Source: Halothiobacillus neapolitanus
GTDB taxonomy: Bacteria > Pseudomonadota > Gammaproteobacteria > Halothiobacillales > Halothiobacillaceae
DNA: 17,957 nt
Reading direction: 5' to 3'
Assembly (NCBI GenBank): GCA_020721485.1
Contig: DYMR01000013.1
Coordinates: 1-17,957 of the forward strand
Position 1 is the first letter of the stretch, and every line of letters starts with the position of its first letter. Below, piece by piece: positions 1 through 7,504 of this stretch. The position numbers and the translations under genes are program-made. Below the pieces are notes generated by a model, which made no database searches, had not been told where the DNA came from, and saw nothing but the letters and a program-made list of their open reading frames with translations.

Positions 1-216
1 CGGGATTTTTCCGGTTACCGGATCGATGCGGCGCTGATGGCGCAGGCCGCGCCTGATGCCTTGTTCATGCACTGCCTGCCGGCGTATCGCGGCGAAGAAG
101 TGTCCGGCGAAGTGCTCGACGGCCCGCAAAGCGTGGTGTGGGATGAGGCCGAGGCGCGCTTGCACACGCAAAAAGCGCTGCTGGAATTTTTGATTTTGGG
201 CGATGTCACGGTCTGA
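1..216 (+). CDS. argF: Ornithine carbamoyltransferase, C-terminal end (partial)
   Basis: The open frame from base 1 to the TGA at 214-216 is the last 71 residues of ornithine carbamoyltransferase, which joins carbamoyl phosphate and ornithine to make citrulline in arginine synthesis. The diagnostic motif [12 protein letters not shown] is seen; in this family the HCLP cysteine and the following Arg region contact ornithine and carbamoyl phosphate. A typical C-terminal helix follows ([20 protein letters not shown]). The 5' part lies outside the window, so the start and the carbamoyl-phosphate domain cannot be judged. argA starts 15 bases downstream on the same strand, so the two arginine genes are probably co-transcribed. 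The anabolic enzyme is favoured over the catabolic ArcB because of this neighbour. Confidence 0.93.
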   Translation, partial: RDFSGYRIDAALMAQAAPDALFMHCLPAYRGEEVSGEVLDGPQSVVWDEAEARLHTQKALLEFLILGDVTV

Positions 217-231
217 GGCGGGGCGCGGCAG

Positions 232-1557
232 ATGGACGATACAGCGGCACCACGGCTCAATTCCCAACAAGTGTTAGTGCAAGGTTTGCGCCACGCGGTG
301 CCCTATATTCGGGAGCACGACGGCAAGGTGTTTGTGCTGGCGTTTGGTGGCGAGGCATTGGATGCGCCGCAATCGTTTGAGCGCGTGGTGCGCGATTTGG
401 TTCTGCTGGCCGATTTGGGCGTGCGGCTGGTGCTGGTGCCGGGGGCTCGGCCACAAATCAATCGTCGCTTGGCGCAGGTCGGCATCGAACCCAAATTCCA
501 CGCCGGGTTGCGCATTACCGAATGGGCGATGGTGGACCCGGTGACGGAGGCGGTCGGCGCGCTCCAGTTCGATTTGTTGTCTTGGCTGTCTACGCGCTTG
601 AGTCTCGCGGCGGGTCAAGGGCTGGCGCAGCGGGTACTGACCGGCAACTTCATCACCGCCAAACCCATGGGCATTATCGACGGCGTCGATCTCGGCTTTA
701 CCGGCGTGGTACGCCGGGTCGATGTCGAGGGGATTCGCGATGCCCTCGGTGACGGCTCAATCGTGGTGCAGAGCAACCTCGGTTTTTCGCCCACCGGCGA
801 ACTGTACAACCTGCGCGCGGAGGAGGTAGCGGAAGCCATCGCCGTCAGCTTGGGCGCGGATAAATTGATTTTCCTGACCGATCCACTGGATGACCTGCCG
901 TCCGTGATGAGTTTGGCGGAAGTGCGCCAACTGTTGTCGGGCGCCAAAGAGGCGTTATCGGATGAATTCCGCCTGCACCTCGACAGCGCCGTGCGGGCGT
1001 GCAGCAAGGGCGTGGATCGGGTGCATTTGGTGGATCGGGAAGACGACGGCGCCTTGCTGGTGGAACTGTTCACCCGCGAAGGCTGCGGCACGCTCATTTC
1101 CGCCGAACCTTTCGAGCGCGTCCGCGATGCCCAACCCGATGATATTGGTGCGATTCTTTCCCTGATCGAGCCGCTGGAACAAGCCGGCGTGTTGGTGCGC
1201 CGCTCGCGCGAGCAGCTCGAATTGGAGATCGACCGATTCGTGGTGATTGAACGCGATGGCGACATCATCGGCTGCGCGGCGCTGTATCCGTTTTTGTCGG
1301 ATGGCACGGCGGAAATCGCCGCCCTCGTGGTGGATCCGATTTATCAACGCGGTGGCCGCGCCGGGCGGTTGCTGAGCTTTCTGGAAGCGCGCGCACGCGG
1401 GCTGGGGTTGTCGTCGGTCTTTTTGCTTTCGACCCAAACCATGGCGTTTTTCAAGGAAAAAGGCTTTATTCCCGAAAGCCTGCACAATCTGCCGGCCGCC
1501 CGCCAAGCGCTGTACAACCTCAAACGCAACTCGCAAATTTTTCGCAAACCCCTGTGA
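232..1557 (+). CDS. argA: N-acetylglutamate synthase (amino-acid acetyltransferase)
   Basis: A 441-residue protein that acetylates glutamate with acetyl-CoA, the first step of arginine synthesis, in the cytoplasm. It has the classical two-domain ArgA build. Residues about 15-290 are an amino-acid-kinase-like domain (GGEA at 39-42, GARPQI at 71-76), which in this family binds arginine for feedback inhibition. Residues about 295-441 are a GNAT acetyltransferase domain with the acetyl-CoA loop QRGGRAGR at 372-379. The sequence VRRSREQLE in the linker is also an ArgA hallmark. Length equals the E. coli enzyme (443). The ATG at 232 gives an N-terminus matching the family (GLRHAVPYI near residue 20), although no strong ribosome site precedes it. 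It sits 15 bases after argF, and its TGA overlaps the GTG proposed for rsmJ, suggesting translational coupling. Confidence 0.95.
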   Translation: MDDTAAPRLNSQQVLVQGLRHAVPYIREHDGKVFVLAFGGEALDAPQSFERVVRDLVLLADLGVRLVLVPGARPQINRRLAQVGIEPKFHAGLRITEWAMVDPVTEAVGALQFDLLSWLSTRLSLAAGQGLAQRVLTGNFITAKPMGIIDGVDLGFTGVVRRVDVEGIRDALGDGSIVVQSNLGFSPTGELYNLRAEEVAEAIAVSLGADKLIFLTDPLDDLPSVMSLAEVRQLLSGAKEALSDEFRLHLDSAVRACSKGVDRVHLVDREDDGALLVELFTREGCGTLISAEPFERVRDAQPDDIGAILSLIEPLEQAGVLVRRSREQLELEIDRFVVIERDGDIIGCAALYPFLSDGTAEIAALVVDPIYQRGGRAGRLLSFLEARARGLGLSSVFLLSTQTMAFFKEKGFIPESLHNLPAARQALYNLKRNSQIFRKPL

Positions 1558-2516
1558 GCGAGCCCTCAAACCCGACGGATTTGATGGGGTTCGCCGCTCC
1601 GGCTGAAAACCGACTGGCCGACACGCATGCTCATGCACATGCACATGCTCATGCTCATGCTCATTGGCGGCAGCGCGTGGTGCGGGTGGCTCATTCGCCG
1701 GAGGATGGCGCCGAGGGTTTCTGCGCTTCGAGTCAGGCTGTCGCGGGCTTGCTGCCCGCGTTGGACTTGGAACCCGTGCCGGCGCAGGCGGTACCGCCCG
1801 AACAATTTTCTCTGAGGCAAGCGGGCGACGGCTGGGCGTTATGGCCGCCCACCGAGTCCAAGGCGTATGGTCGTTTGCCGTTGCGGATCGACTTTGTCCA
1901 CGATGCGCGGTTCAGCACCCCGCTCACCCTAAAAGAACCCTTGGCGCGCGCGGTCGGCATGAAATCCGGTCAGCGGCCACCGATTATTGATCTGACGGCA
2001 GGGCTGGGGCGGGATGCTTGGGCTCTCGCCAGCATCGGCTGTTCTGTGCAGGCCTTTGAACGCCACCCCTTAATTCACTTTCTGCTGGCCGATGCCTTGG
2101 CGCGGGCGCGGCAACATCCCGCCACGGCGACAATTGCCGAGCGCATTCACCTGCATCAGGGGGCCGCGCACACTCAGCCCGATGCGCTCAATGGCCTGCG
2201 GGCGGAAACGGTTTGGTTGTTCGATCCCATGTTTCCACCACGCCAAAAATCGGCGGAGGTGAAAAAAGAGATGCGGATTTTTGCCGCCTTGATTGGCGCA
2301 GATACGGATGCCGAATCGGTGCTGAGCTGGGCACGAAGCCAATCGGGTGCGCGCTGGGTGGTGAAACGCCCGCATCATGCGACGCCTTGGGCGGCGCATT
2401 GCCCCGACTTTACCGTCGAGAGTGCCCGCATCCGCTTTGATGTGTTTTTACCCCGGCGGGGTGCGGCATCAACATCAACAGGGCATCCGTTGTCGGAGGA
2501 ATTTTCCGGTCAATAA
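1554..2516 (+). CDS. rsmJ: 16S rRNA (guanine1516-N2)-methyltransferase RsmJ with His-Ala repeat extension
   Basis: Up to 320 residues. The SAM-dependent RsmJ (YhiQ) family methylates N2 of G1516 in 16S rRNA. Family signatures seen: DLTAGLGRDAWALASIGC from residue 146 (SAM-binding motif I), then ERHP and LLADALARA; FDPMFPPRQKSAEVKKEM from residue 223 (catalytic motif IV region); WVVKRPHH; and a C-terminal RFDVFLP. The E. coli protein is about 250 residues, so this one carries an extra N-terminus containing seven His alternating with Ala (25-37). The start is uncertain. The GTG at 1554 overlaps the argA stop, the in-frame ATG at 1584 is equally plausible, and GTGs at 1677, 1680 and 1686 would remove the repeat; none has a convincing Shine-Dalgarno. 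It ends at a TAA fused to the A-run of the convergent ompA terminator. Confidence 0.9.
   Translation: MSEPSNPTDLMGFAAPAENRLADTHAHAHAHAHAHAHWRQRVVRVAHSPEDGAEGFCASSQAVAGLLPALDLEPVPAQAVPPEQFSLRQAGDGWALWPPTESKAYGRLPLRIDFVHDARFSTPLTLKEPLARAVGMKSGQRPPIIDLTAGLGRDAWALASIGCSVQAFERHPLIHFLLADALARARQHPATATIAERIHLHQGAAHTQPDALNGLRAETVWLFDPMFPPRQKSAEVKKEMRIFAALIGADTDAESVLSWARSQSGARWVVKRPHHATPWAAHCPDFTVESARIRFDVFLPRRGAASTSTGHPLSEEFSGQ
1626..1664 (+). repeat. Tandem hexamer repeat (CATGCW) encoding His-Ala repeats
   Basis: Seven CAT codons occur every six bases from 1626 to 1662, separated by GCT or GCA (CATGCT/CATGCA units). In the rsmJ frame this reads alternating His-Ala. Because the unit is six bases, gain or loss of a copy keeps the frame but changes the number of histidines. 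The array is nearly perfect at the DNA level, which suggests recent expansion by slippage rather than old protein-level selection. Confidence 0.85.
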
Positions 2517-2538
2517 AAAACGCCGGGCTAGCCCGGCG
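2515..2538 (-). terminator. Rho-independent terminator of the OmpA-like gene
   Basis: CGCCGGGCTAGCCCGGCG at 2521-2538 is a perfect palindrome that can fold as a 7-bp GC stem with a CTAG loop. On the minus strand it is followed by six T (the A-run at 2515-2520), the classical intrinsic terminator form. On the plus strand it is preceded by the A-run but has no T-run after it, so it is directed at the ompA transcript. The A-run overlaps the rsmJ stop codon (2514-2516). Confidence 0.85.
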
Positions 2539-2568
2539 TGATTGATTGCGGTGTTCGACACCTGAAGG

Positions 2569-2601
2569 GCATCTCTGTTGGCTCTGTGGCCAACGAGATG
2601 C
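2569..2601 (-). other. Strong stem-loop in the 3' UTR of the OmpA-like gene
   Basis: GCATCTC (2569-2575) pairs with GAGATGC (2595-2601), and after one bulged T, GTTGGC (2577-2582) pairs with GCCAAC (2589-2594). This gives 13 bp closing the six-base loop 2583-2588. It starts 7 bases after the ompA stop on the minus strand and lies upstream of the terminator at 2515-2538. It may stabilise the mRNA 3' end. On the plus strand it lies 52 bases past the rsmJ stop and could hinder read-through, but it lacks a T-run there. Confidence 0.65.
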
Positions 2602-2608
2602 GGGCAGA

Positions 2609-3229
2609 TTATTGACCTGCGCCTTCGGTGGTCACAACAACGCGGCGGTTTTGTGCGCGGCCAGCCGCAGTTTTGTTGGTCGCAACCGGATCGGCTTTGC
2701 CCATGCCAACGGTTTCGATTTTGCTGGCCGGAACATTGTGCGCTTCGAGGTATTTAGCCACGGTGTTCGCACGGCGTTGGGACAGGCCGAGGTTGTACTG
2801 CACGGTGCCGATGCTGTCGGTGTAGCCCACAACTTTGATTTTCGCGATGGCGTTCATGTCGCCCATTTCGCTAACCAATTTGTCGAGTGCTTGCTTGCCC
2901 GCCGGCTTGAGCGCGTACTTGTCGAAATCGAAGTAGGTGTCTGCCGTCAGGGTGACGGTTTTCATGACCGGAGCGGGCGGCGGCTCAACCAGTGCGGCCG
3001 GAGCAGCAGCGGCTTTCTTCTTGATCAGATCCGGGTCGCATTGCGGCAGCGCGGTTTCTGCGTTCAGAACGCCATGGTTGTTGTGGACGCAATGGCCGAA
3101 CGGGGTCATCACCACTTTGCCTTCGCTATCGAAAACATAGGGTGAAGCCGGTTTTTGGTCGGCAAAAGCTTGGCCAGAGAATGCAACAGCGGCGAGAACG
3201 CCGGCAGCGAGGACGGTGAGTTTTTTCAT
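2609..3229 (-). CDS. OmpA C-domain (peptidoglycan-binding) envelope protein, RmpM-like
   Basis: A 206-residue secreted protein that probably anchors the outer membrane or an outer-membrane partner to peptidoglycan. Residues 1-23 are a signal peptide (MKKL start, hydrophobic core, cleavage after AFA). The mature N-terminus has two cysteines (47 and 64) in the FGHC...LPQCDPDL pattern of neisserial/burkholderial OmpA-like proteins. A KKAAAAPAAL plus Pro-rich linker follows (71-88). Residues about 90-200 are the OmpA domain with FDFDK, GYTDS and LSQRRA. D138 and R153 match the E. coli OmpA D271 and R286 that bind diaminopimelate. There is no eight-strand beta-barrel, so it is not full OmpA. The ATG at 3227-3229 is chosen over an upstream start because it begins the signal peptide and has AAGGAGA 8 bases before it (plus 3238-3244). 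It is divergent from gyrA. Confidence 0.9.
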   Translation of the reverse strand: MKKLTVLAAGVLAAVAFSGQAFADQKPASPYVFDSEGKVVMTPFGHCVHNNHGVLNAETALPQCDPDLIKKKAAAAPAALVEPPPAPVMKTVTLTADTYFDFDKYALKPAGKQALDKLVSEMGDMNAIAKIKVVGYTDSIGTVQYNLGLSQRRANTVAKYLEAHNVPASKIETVGMGKADPVATNKTAAGRAQNRRVVVTTEGAGQ

Positions 3230-3458
3230 CGGTAAGGTCTCCTTGTTCAGAAATCGACTCATGAGGATGATCAGCATGACGCGGCATTCATTATGCCCGA
3301 TTCGCTTGTTAAAAGTAGCCGGACGGGTCAGTTCGGTGGGGGATGGACAGGATTTTCGCGCTGTAAATTCCCTTCATGGTGCAATCGGCGGGCGGATGGT
3401 TAGGAAATATTCAGCGGTAGGAATCGGGTTGAATTAGGCGAAAGGGGGTTAAAGCACT

Positions 3459-3478
3459 GTAACTTAATGTAATTCAAC
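3459..3478. repeat. Tandem 10-base direct repeat
   Basis: TGTAACTTAA (3459-3468) is followed at once by TGTAATTCAA (3469-3478), 8 of 10 positions identical, in an AT-rich patch of otherwise GC-rich DNA. A ten-base period places both copies on the same face of the helix, as for a regulator binding as a tandem dimer. Its target gene (ompA-like or gyrA) is not clear. Confidence 0.45.
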
Positions 3479-3534
3479 AAGTATTGATTGTGGATTCATG
3501 CGGGCGGGTACGCGCGGCTTTCGGTGGGTCGGTT

Positions 3535-3556
3535 TGTTGCTCTGATGCAACATCAG
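3535..3556. promoter_or_regulatory. Overlapping inverted repeats upstream of gyrA
   Basis: TGTTGC (3535-3540) and GCAACA (3547-3552) form one inverted repeat with a six-base spacer. CTGATG (3542-3547) and CATCAG (3551-3556) form another with a three-base spacer. The two share bases and cannot both form. They lie about 100 bases upstream of the predicted gyrA -10, so a DNA operator is more likely than an RNA structure for gyrA. A transcript starting further upstream could carry them as alternative hairpins. Confidence 0.4.
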
Positions 3557-3661
3557 TGGCGTAAGGGATACAAGGATCGGCTCATCTCGGTGCAGTTGGG
3601 TTGTTTGGTCGGCGTGCGCGGTTTGAATTCTGATGACGCACGGCGCGGCGTCTTGATCTTG

Positions 3662-3670
3662 TGATAAAAT
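3662..3670 (+). promoter_or_regulatory. Predicted extended -10 promoter of gyrA
   Basis: TGATAAAAT at 3662-3670 fits the extended -10 form TGn plus TAAAAT (one mismatch to TATAAT). The region 17 bases upstream is GC-rich with no -35 hexamer, which is typical of extended -10 promoters. The start point would be near 3677, giving a gyrA leader of about 113 bases. In E. coli gyrA is induced by DNA relaxation and the -10 region matters for that; whether it holds here is inference. Confidence 0.55.
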
Positions 3671-3789
3671 CTTCGCTCTTTTGCTTGGGTGGTTGCTGGC
3701 GTGATTTTCCGGTCTCGTTCATCGCATAGATGAGCGGGGTTCGGGCAAGGATGCTGTGGCTGACCGGTTGACGCTGCAAGGTTTGTTTA

Positions 3790-6357
3790 ATGTCTGAGTT
3801 TGCGCAAGAGATATTCAAGGTCAATCTCGAAGACGAGATGCGCCGTTCCTATCTTGATTATGCGATGAGCGTGATCGTGGGGCGCGCCCTGCCGGATGCC
3901 CGTGATGGCCTGAAGCCCGTGCATCGCCGGGTGATGTTCGCCATGCGCGAGCTGGGCAACGACTGGAATAAGCCCTACAAAAAATCGGCGCGTGTCGTCG
4001 GTGATGTGATCGGTAAATACCATCCGCACGGCGATTCGGCGGTGTACGACGCGCTGGTGCGCATGGCGCAAACCTTCTCGATGCGCTACCCGCTGATCGA
4101 TGGTCAGGGTAACTTTGGTTCGGTGGATGGCGATGCGCCGGCCGCGATGCGGTACACCGAAGTGCGCATGGCGAAGATCGCGCATGAGCTTCAAGCCGAT
4201 CTCGAAAAAGAAACCGTTGATTTTATTGATAACTACGATGGTTCCGAAAGCGAGCCCTCGGTGTTTCCTGCGCGCTTCCCGAATTTGTTGGTGAACGGTT
4301 CTTCCGGTATTGCGGTTGGCATGGCGACGAACATTCCGCCGCACAACCTCACGGAAATTTTGGACGCCACCATCGCGCTGATTGATGAGCCGGGGGTGGA
4401 TGATGAAGCGCTGCTGGCCTTGGTGCCGGGGCCGGATTTCCCGACGGCGGGCATCATCAATGGCGCGGCGGGCATTCGTGAGGCGTATCTCACGGGTCGC
4501 GGTCGCGTGGTGATGCGGGCGCGGGCGGAATTTGAGGAGGACGAGCGCACCAGCAAAGCCAGCATCATCGTGACGGAATTGCCGTATCAGGTGAATAAGG
4601 CGCGCTTGATCGAGCGCATTGCCGAGCTGGTGCGCGAGAAAAAACTCGAAGGCATTACCGAATTGCGCGATGAGTCCGATAAGGATGGCATGCGCGTCGT
4701 GATTGAGCTGCGTCGCGGCGATTTGCCGGATGTGATGCTCAATAACCTATATCAGCAAACCCAGATGCAGAGCGTGTTCGGCATCAACATGGTCGCCTTG
4801 GTCGATGGCCAACCGCGTACCTTGGGTCTGCGCGATATTTTGTCGGTGTTTTTGCGCCATCGTCGGGAAGTGGTGACGCGGCGGACGGTGTTCGATTTGC
4901 GCAAAGCCCGCGAGCGCGCGCACATTCTGGAAGGCTTGGCGGTGGCGCTGGCGAATATCGACGAGATGATCGCCCTGATTAAGGTGGCGCCGAATCCGGC
5001 CGATGCGCGCGATGCCTTGATGGCGCGGGATTGGGCATCTGGCCTGGTGCAAACCTTGCTCGATCGTGCCGATTCCGCCGCATCCCGCCCCGAAGGCTTG
5101 CCGCTGGAACTGGGCTTGCAATCGAATCAACGCTACCGCTTGTCGCATGAGCAGGCCAGCGCGATTCTGGAAATGCGTCTGAACCGGTTGACCGGTTTGG
5201 AGCAGGACAAAATCATTGATGAATACCGCAGTCTGCTGGAAAAAATCATTGATTTGCTGGATATTTTGCGTTCAGAAACCCGCTTGATGCAGGTCATTCG
5301 CGATGAGTTGCTGGCGCTGCGGGAAGAGTACGGCCAGCCGCGCCGCACCGAAATCGTGTTCGATTACGAAGATTTGTCTATTGAAGATTTAATCGCCGAA
5401 GAAGACCGCGTGGTGACGCTCTCGCGCGAGGGCTACATCAAAACGCAATCGCTGAGTGAATACCAAAGCCAGCGGCGCGGCGGGCGCGGCAAATCGTCCA
5501 CCCGCATGAAAGACGAGGATGTCATCGAGCGCTTGATGGTGGCCAGCACCCACGCTTGGGCGCTGCTGTTCACCAACTTGGGTCGGGTGTATTGGCGCAA
5601 GGTGTATCAGCTACCACAGGGCGCGCGCGGCGCGCGCGGCCGGCCGATCGTCAATATTCTGCCGTTGCAAGAAGGTGAGTGGGTCAACGCGATGTTGCCG
5701 GTGCGCGAATTCGTGGACGATCACTACATTTTCTTTGCCACGGCGAGCGGCCAGGTCAAGAAAACCCCGCTGGCGGATTTCTCGCGCCCGCGTCAAGCCG
5801 GCATTATTGCGATTGATTTGCGCGAAGACGACCGCTTGGTCGGCGCGGCGCTGACCGATGGCGCGCGCGAGCTGATGCTGTTCAGCGATGCCGGCAAATC
5901 CATCCGTTTCCATGAAGAAGATGTGCGTTCGATGGGGCGCACGGCGGGCGGTGTGCGCGGCATTCGGATGGATGAAGCGCAGAAGGTTATGTCATTGATC
6001 GTGGTCGGGGAAGGTCAGGTGCTGACTGCGACCGAAAACGGCTACGGCAAACGCACGCCAATCGAAGATTTTCCGCTGCAAGGCCGAGGCGGGCAAGGCG
6101 TGATCGCGATTCAGACCAGTGATCGCAACGGCACCTTGGTGGGCGCGGCGTTGGTGCAGGATGCCGACGAAGTGATTCTGATTTCCAATGCCGGTACACT
6201 CGTGCGCACGGAAGTTGGCCAGATTTCCTCGGTGTCGCGCAACACGCAGGGCGTGATTTTGATTCGTCTGAGCGAAGGCGAGAAATTGGTGCAGTTGGCC
6301 GCTGTGGCGGGCGTGGCGGGGGAGGCCGATGAAGAATCGGCGGATTCTGCGGAATAA
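3790..6357 (+). CDS. gyrA: DNA gyrase subunit A
   Basis: An 855-residue subunit that, with GyrB, introduces negative supercoils in an ATP-dependent reaction; GyrA cuts and rejoins DNA. The N-terminal breakage-reunion domain carries the catalytic Tyr122 within [17 protein letters not shown]. The quinolone-resistance region reads [17 protein letters not shown], with Ser83 and Asp87 in E. coli numbering, i.e. the susceptible-type residues. The GyrA box QRRGGRG is at 561-567, followed by the six-bladed C-terminal beta-pinwheel that wraps DNA ([37 protein letters not shown]). The tail is acidic ([12 protein letters not shown]), as in the E. coli protein but shorter. The ATG at 3790 has AAGG eight bases before it. 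There is no terminator in the 39 bases before serC, so read-through into the amino-acid genes is likely. Confidence 0.99.
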   Translation: MSEFAQEIFKVNLEDEMRRSYLDYAMSVIVGRALPDARDGLKPVHRRVMFAMRELGNDWNKPYKKSARVVGDVIGKYHPHGDSAVYDALVRMAQTFSMRYPLIDGQGNFGSVDGDAPAAMRYTEVRMAKIAHELQADLEKETVDFIDNYDGSESEPSVFPARFPNLLVNGSSGIAVGMATNIPPHNLTEILDATIALIDEPGVDDEALLALVPGPDFPTAGIINGAAGIREAYLTGRGRVVMRARAEFEEDERTSKASIIVTELPYQVNKARLIERIAELVREKKLEGITELRDESDKDGMRVVIELRRGDLPDVMLNNLYQQTQMQSVFGINMVALVDGQPRTLGLRDILSVFLRHRREVVTRRTVFDLRKARERAHILEGLAVALANIDEMIALIKVAPNPADARDALMARDWASGLVQTLLDRADSAASRPEGLPLELGLQSNQRYRLSHEQASAILEMRLNRLTGLEQDKIIDEYRSLLEKIIDLLDILRSETRLMQVIRDELLALREEYGQPRRTEIVFDYEDLSIEDLIAEEDRVVTLSREGYIKTQSLSEYQSQRRGGRGKSSTRMKDEDVIERLMVASTHAWALLFTNLGRVYWRKVYQLPQGARGARGRPIVNILPLQEGEWVNAMLPVREFVDDHYIFFATASGQVKKTPLADFSRPRQAGIIAIDLREDDRLVGAALTDGARELMLFSDAGKSIRFHEEDVRSMGRTAGGVRGIRMDEAQKVMSLIVVGEGQVLTATENGYGKRTPIEDFPLQGRGGQGVIAIQTSDRNGTLVGAALVQDADEVILISNAGTLVRTEVGQISSVSRNTQGVILIRLSEGEKLVQLAAVAGVAGEADEESADSAE

Positions 6358-6396
6358 TTTTTAGATTTGATTCAATAAATCGGGTGGGAAGTAATC

Positions 6397-7485
6397 ATGG
6401 CGCGTGTATTTAATTTTGGTGCAGGCCCTGCGGTATTGCCGGAAGAGGTTCTGAAGAAGGCGCAAGCCGAGATGCTGGACTGCGATGGCACGGGCATGTC
6501 GGTGATGGAAATGAGTCATCGCGGCAAGAAATTTGTCGCCATCGCGGAAAAGGCCGAGGCCGATTTGCGCACGCTGATGAGCATTCCCGAGAACTATAAA
6601 GTGCTGTTCCTGCAAGGCGGCGCCTCGTCCCAGTTCGCGATGATTCCCCTGAACCTGAAATCACGCGGCGATGGCTCGGCGGATTATTTTAATACCGGTC
6701 ATTGGTCGGAAAAGGCCGTGGCCGAAGGCAAGCGCTACATCAAAATGACTGTGGTTGCCGACACCAAGCCGAGTAAATACACCGAAGTGCCGGCGGCGGG
6801 TTCCTACGGTTTGAACCCGAACGCGGCGTATGTGCATTACACCCCGAACGAAACCATCGCCGGGGTCGAGTTCGATTACATTCCGCAAACCGGCGATGTG
6901 CCGTTGGTGGCGGATATGTCCTCCACCATTCTGTCCCGTCCGGTGGATGTGTCGAAATTCGGCATCATTTACGCCGGGGCGCAGAAAAACATTGGCCCCT
7001 CTGGGCTGACCATCGCCATCGTGCGCGAGGATTTGATCGGTCATGCCGGCAGTGATGTGCCGGTGATGTTCGATTACAAAACCCACGCCGACAACGGTTC
7101 GATGTACAACACGCCGCCAACCTACGGCTGGTATATCGCCGGTCTGGTGTTCGAGCACATGCTGGCCAAAGGCGGCATTGCCGCAATGGCGGAAACCAAT
7201 GCGCGCAAGGCGAAAAAGCTGTACGACGCCATCGACCACAGCAACGGTTTTTACCGCAACCCGGTGGCCGTGAACGCCCGTTCGTGGATGAATGTGCCGT
7301 TCATCCTCAAAGATGAGGCGCTGGATAAGCCGTTCTTGGCTGAATCCGAAAAAGCCGGTTTGTCCGCGCTGGCCGGACACCGTTCAGTCGGCGGCATGCG
7401 CGCCAGTATTTACAACGCCATGCCGGAAGCCGGGGTGGATGCCCTGATCGCCTTCATGCATGACTTCGCTCAGCGTCACGGTTAA
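6397..7485 (+). CDS. serC: Phosphoserine aminotransferase
   Basis: A 362-residue PLP enzyme converting 3-phosphohydroxypyruvate and glutamate to phosphoserine and 2-oxoglutarate; the same enzyme also acts in pyridoxal phosphate synthesis in E. coli. The family start FNFGAGPAVLPEEVL, the conserved MEMSHR, FLQGGASSQF and the PLP-lysine segment YAGAQKNIGPSG (Lys197, matching E. coli Lys198) are all present. The C-terminus has the family motif GHRSVGGMRASIYNA. Length matches the family (about 360). The ATG at 6397 follows GGTGGGAAG at good spacing. It lies 39 bases after gyrA and 19 bases before serA, so the two serine-pathway genes form a functional pair. Confidence 0.98.
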   Translation: MARVFNFGAGPAVLPEEVLKKAQAEMLDCDGTGMSVMEMSHRGKKFVAIAEKAEADLRTLMSIPENYKVLFLQGGASSQFAMIPLNLKSRGDGSADYFNTGHWSEKAVAEGKRYIKMTVVADTKPSKYTEVPAAGSYGLNPNAAYVHYTPNETIAGVEFDYIPQTGDVPLVADMSSTILSRPVDVSKFGIIYAGAQKNIGPSGLTIAIVREDLIGHAGSDVPVMFDYKTHADNGSMYNTPPTYGWYIAGLVFEHMLAKGGIAAMAETNARKAKKLYDAIDHSNGFYRNPVAVNARSWMNVPFILKDEALDKPFLAESEKAGLSALAGHRSVGGMRASIYNAMPEAGVDALIAFMHDFAQRHG

Positions 7486-7504
7486 TTTTTGCGAGAGAAC
7501 AACG

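Larger units (their letters stand above)
3230..3789. other. Divergent intergenic region between the OmpA-like gene and gyrA
   Basis: About 560 bases without a believable gene. The section 3230-3480 is the presumed promoter side of the ompA-like gene; AT-rich stretches are present, but I found no minus-strand -35/-10 pair with good spacing. The section 3459-3478 holds two tandem ten-base repeats. The section 3535-3556 holds two overlapping inverted repeats. The gyrA extended -10 element lies at 3662-3670, leaving a leader of roughly 110 bases before the gyrA ATG. Short open frames here lack ribosome sites and protein-like composition. Confidence 0.6.

Noticed and set aside
615..1307. Minus-strand frame of 230 codons inside argA
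   Set aside because: Ser/Arg/Thr-rich composition typical of the antisense of a GC-rich gene; argA is clearly the real gene. Similar long antisense frames in serA, aroA and rpsA are rejected for the same reason.
3286..3318. Minus-strand CATAAT / TTAACA as a promoter for the OmpA-like gene
   Set aside because: Each hexamer is fair but the spacer is only about 12 bases, too short for a sigma-70 promoter; no better pair was found.
4036..4056. Possible quinolone-resistance change in gyrA
   Set aside because: Ser83 and Asp87 are both the susceptible-type residues, so nothing unusual is present at this site.
5621..5645. Alternating GC tract in gyrA as a possible Z-DNA element or repeat
   Set aside because: It encodes the conserved GARGARGRP segment of the GyrA C-terminal domain with GC-rich codons, so protein coding explains it.
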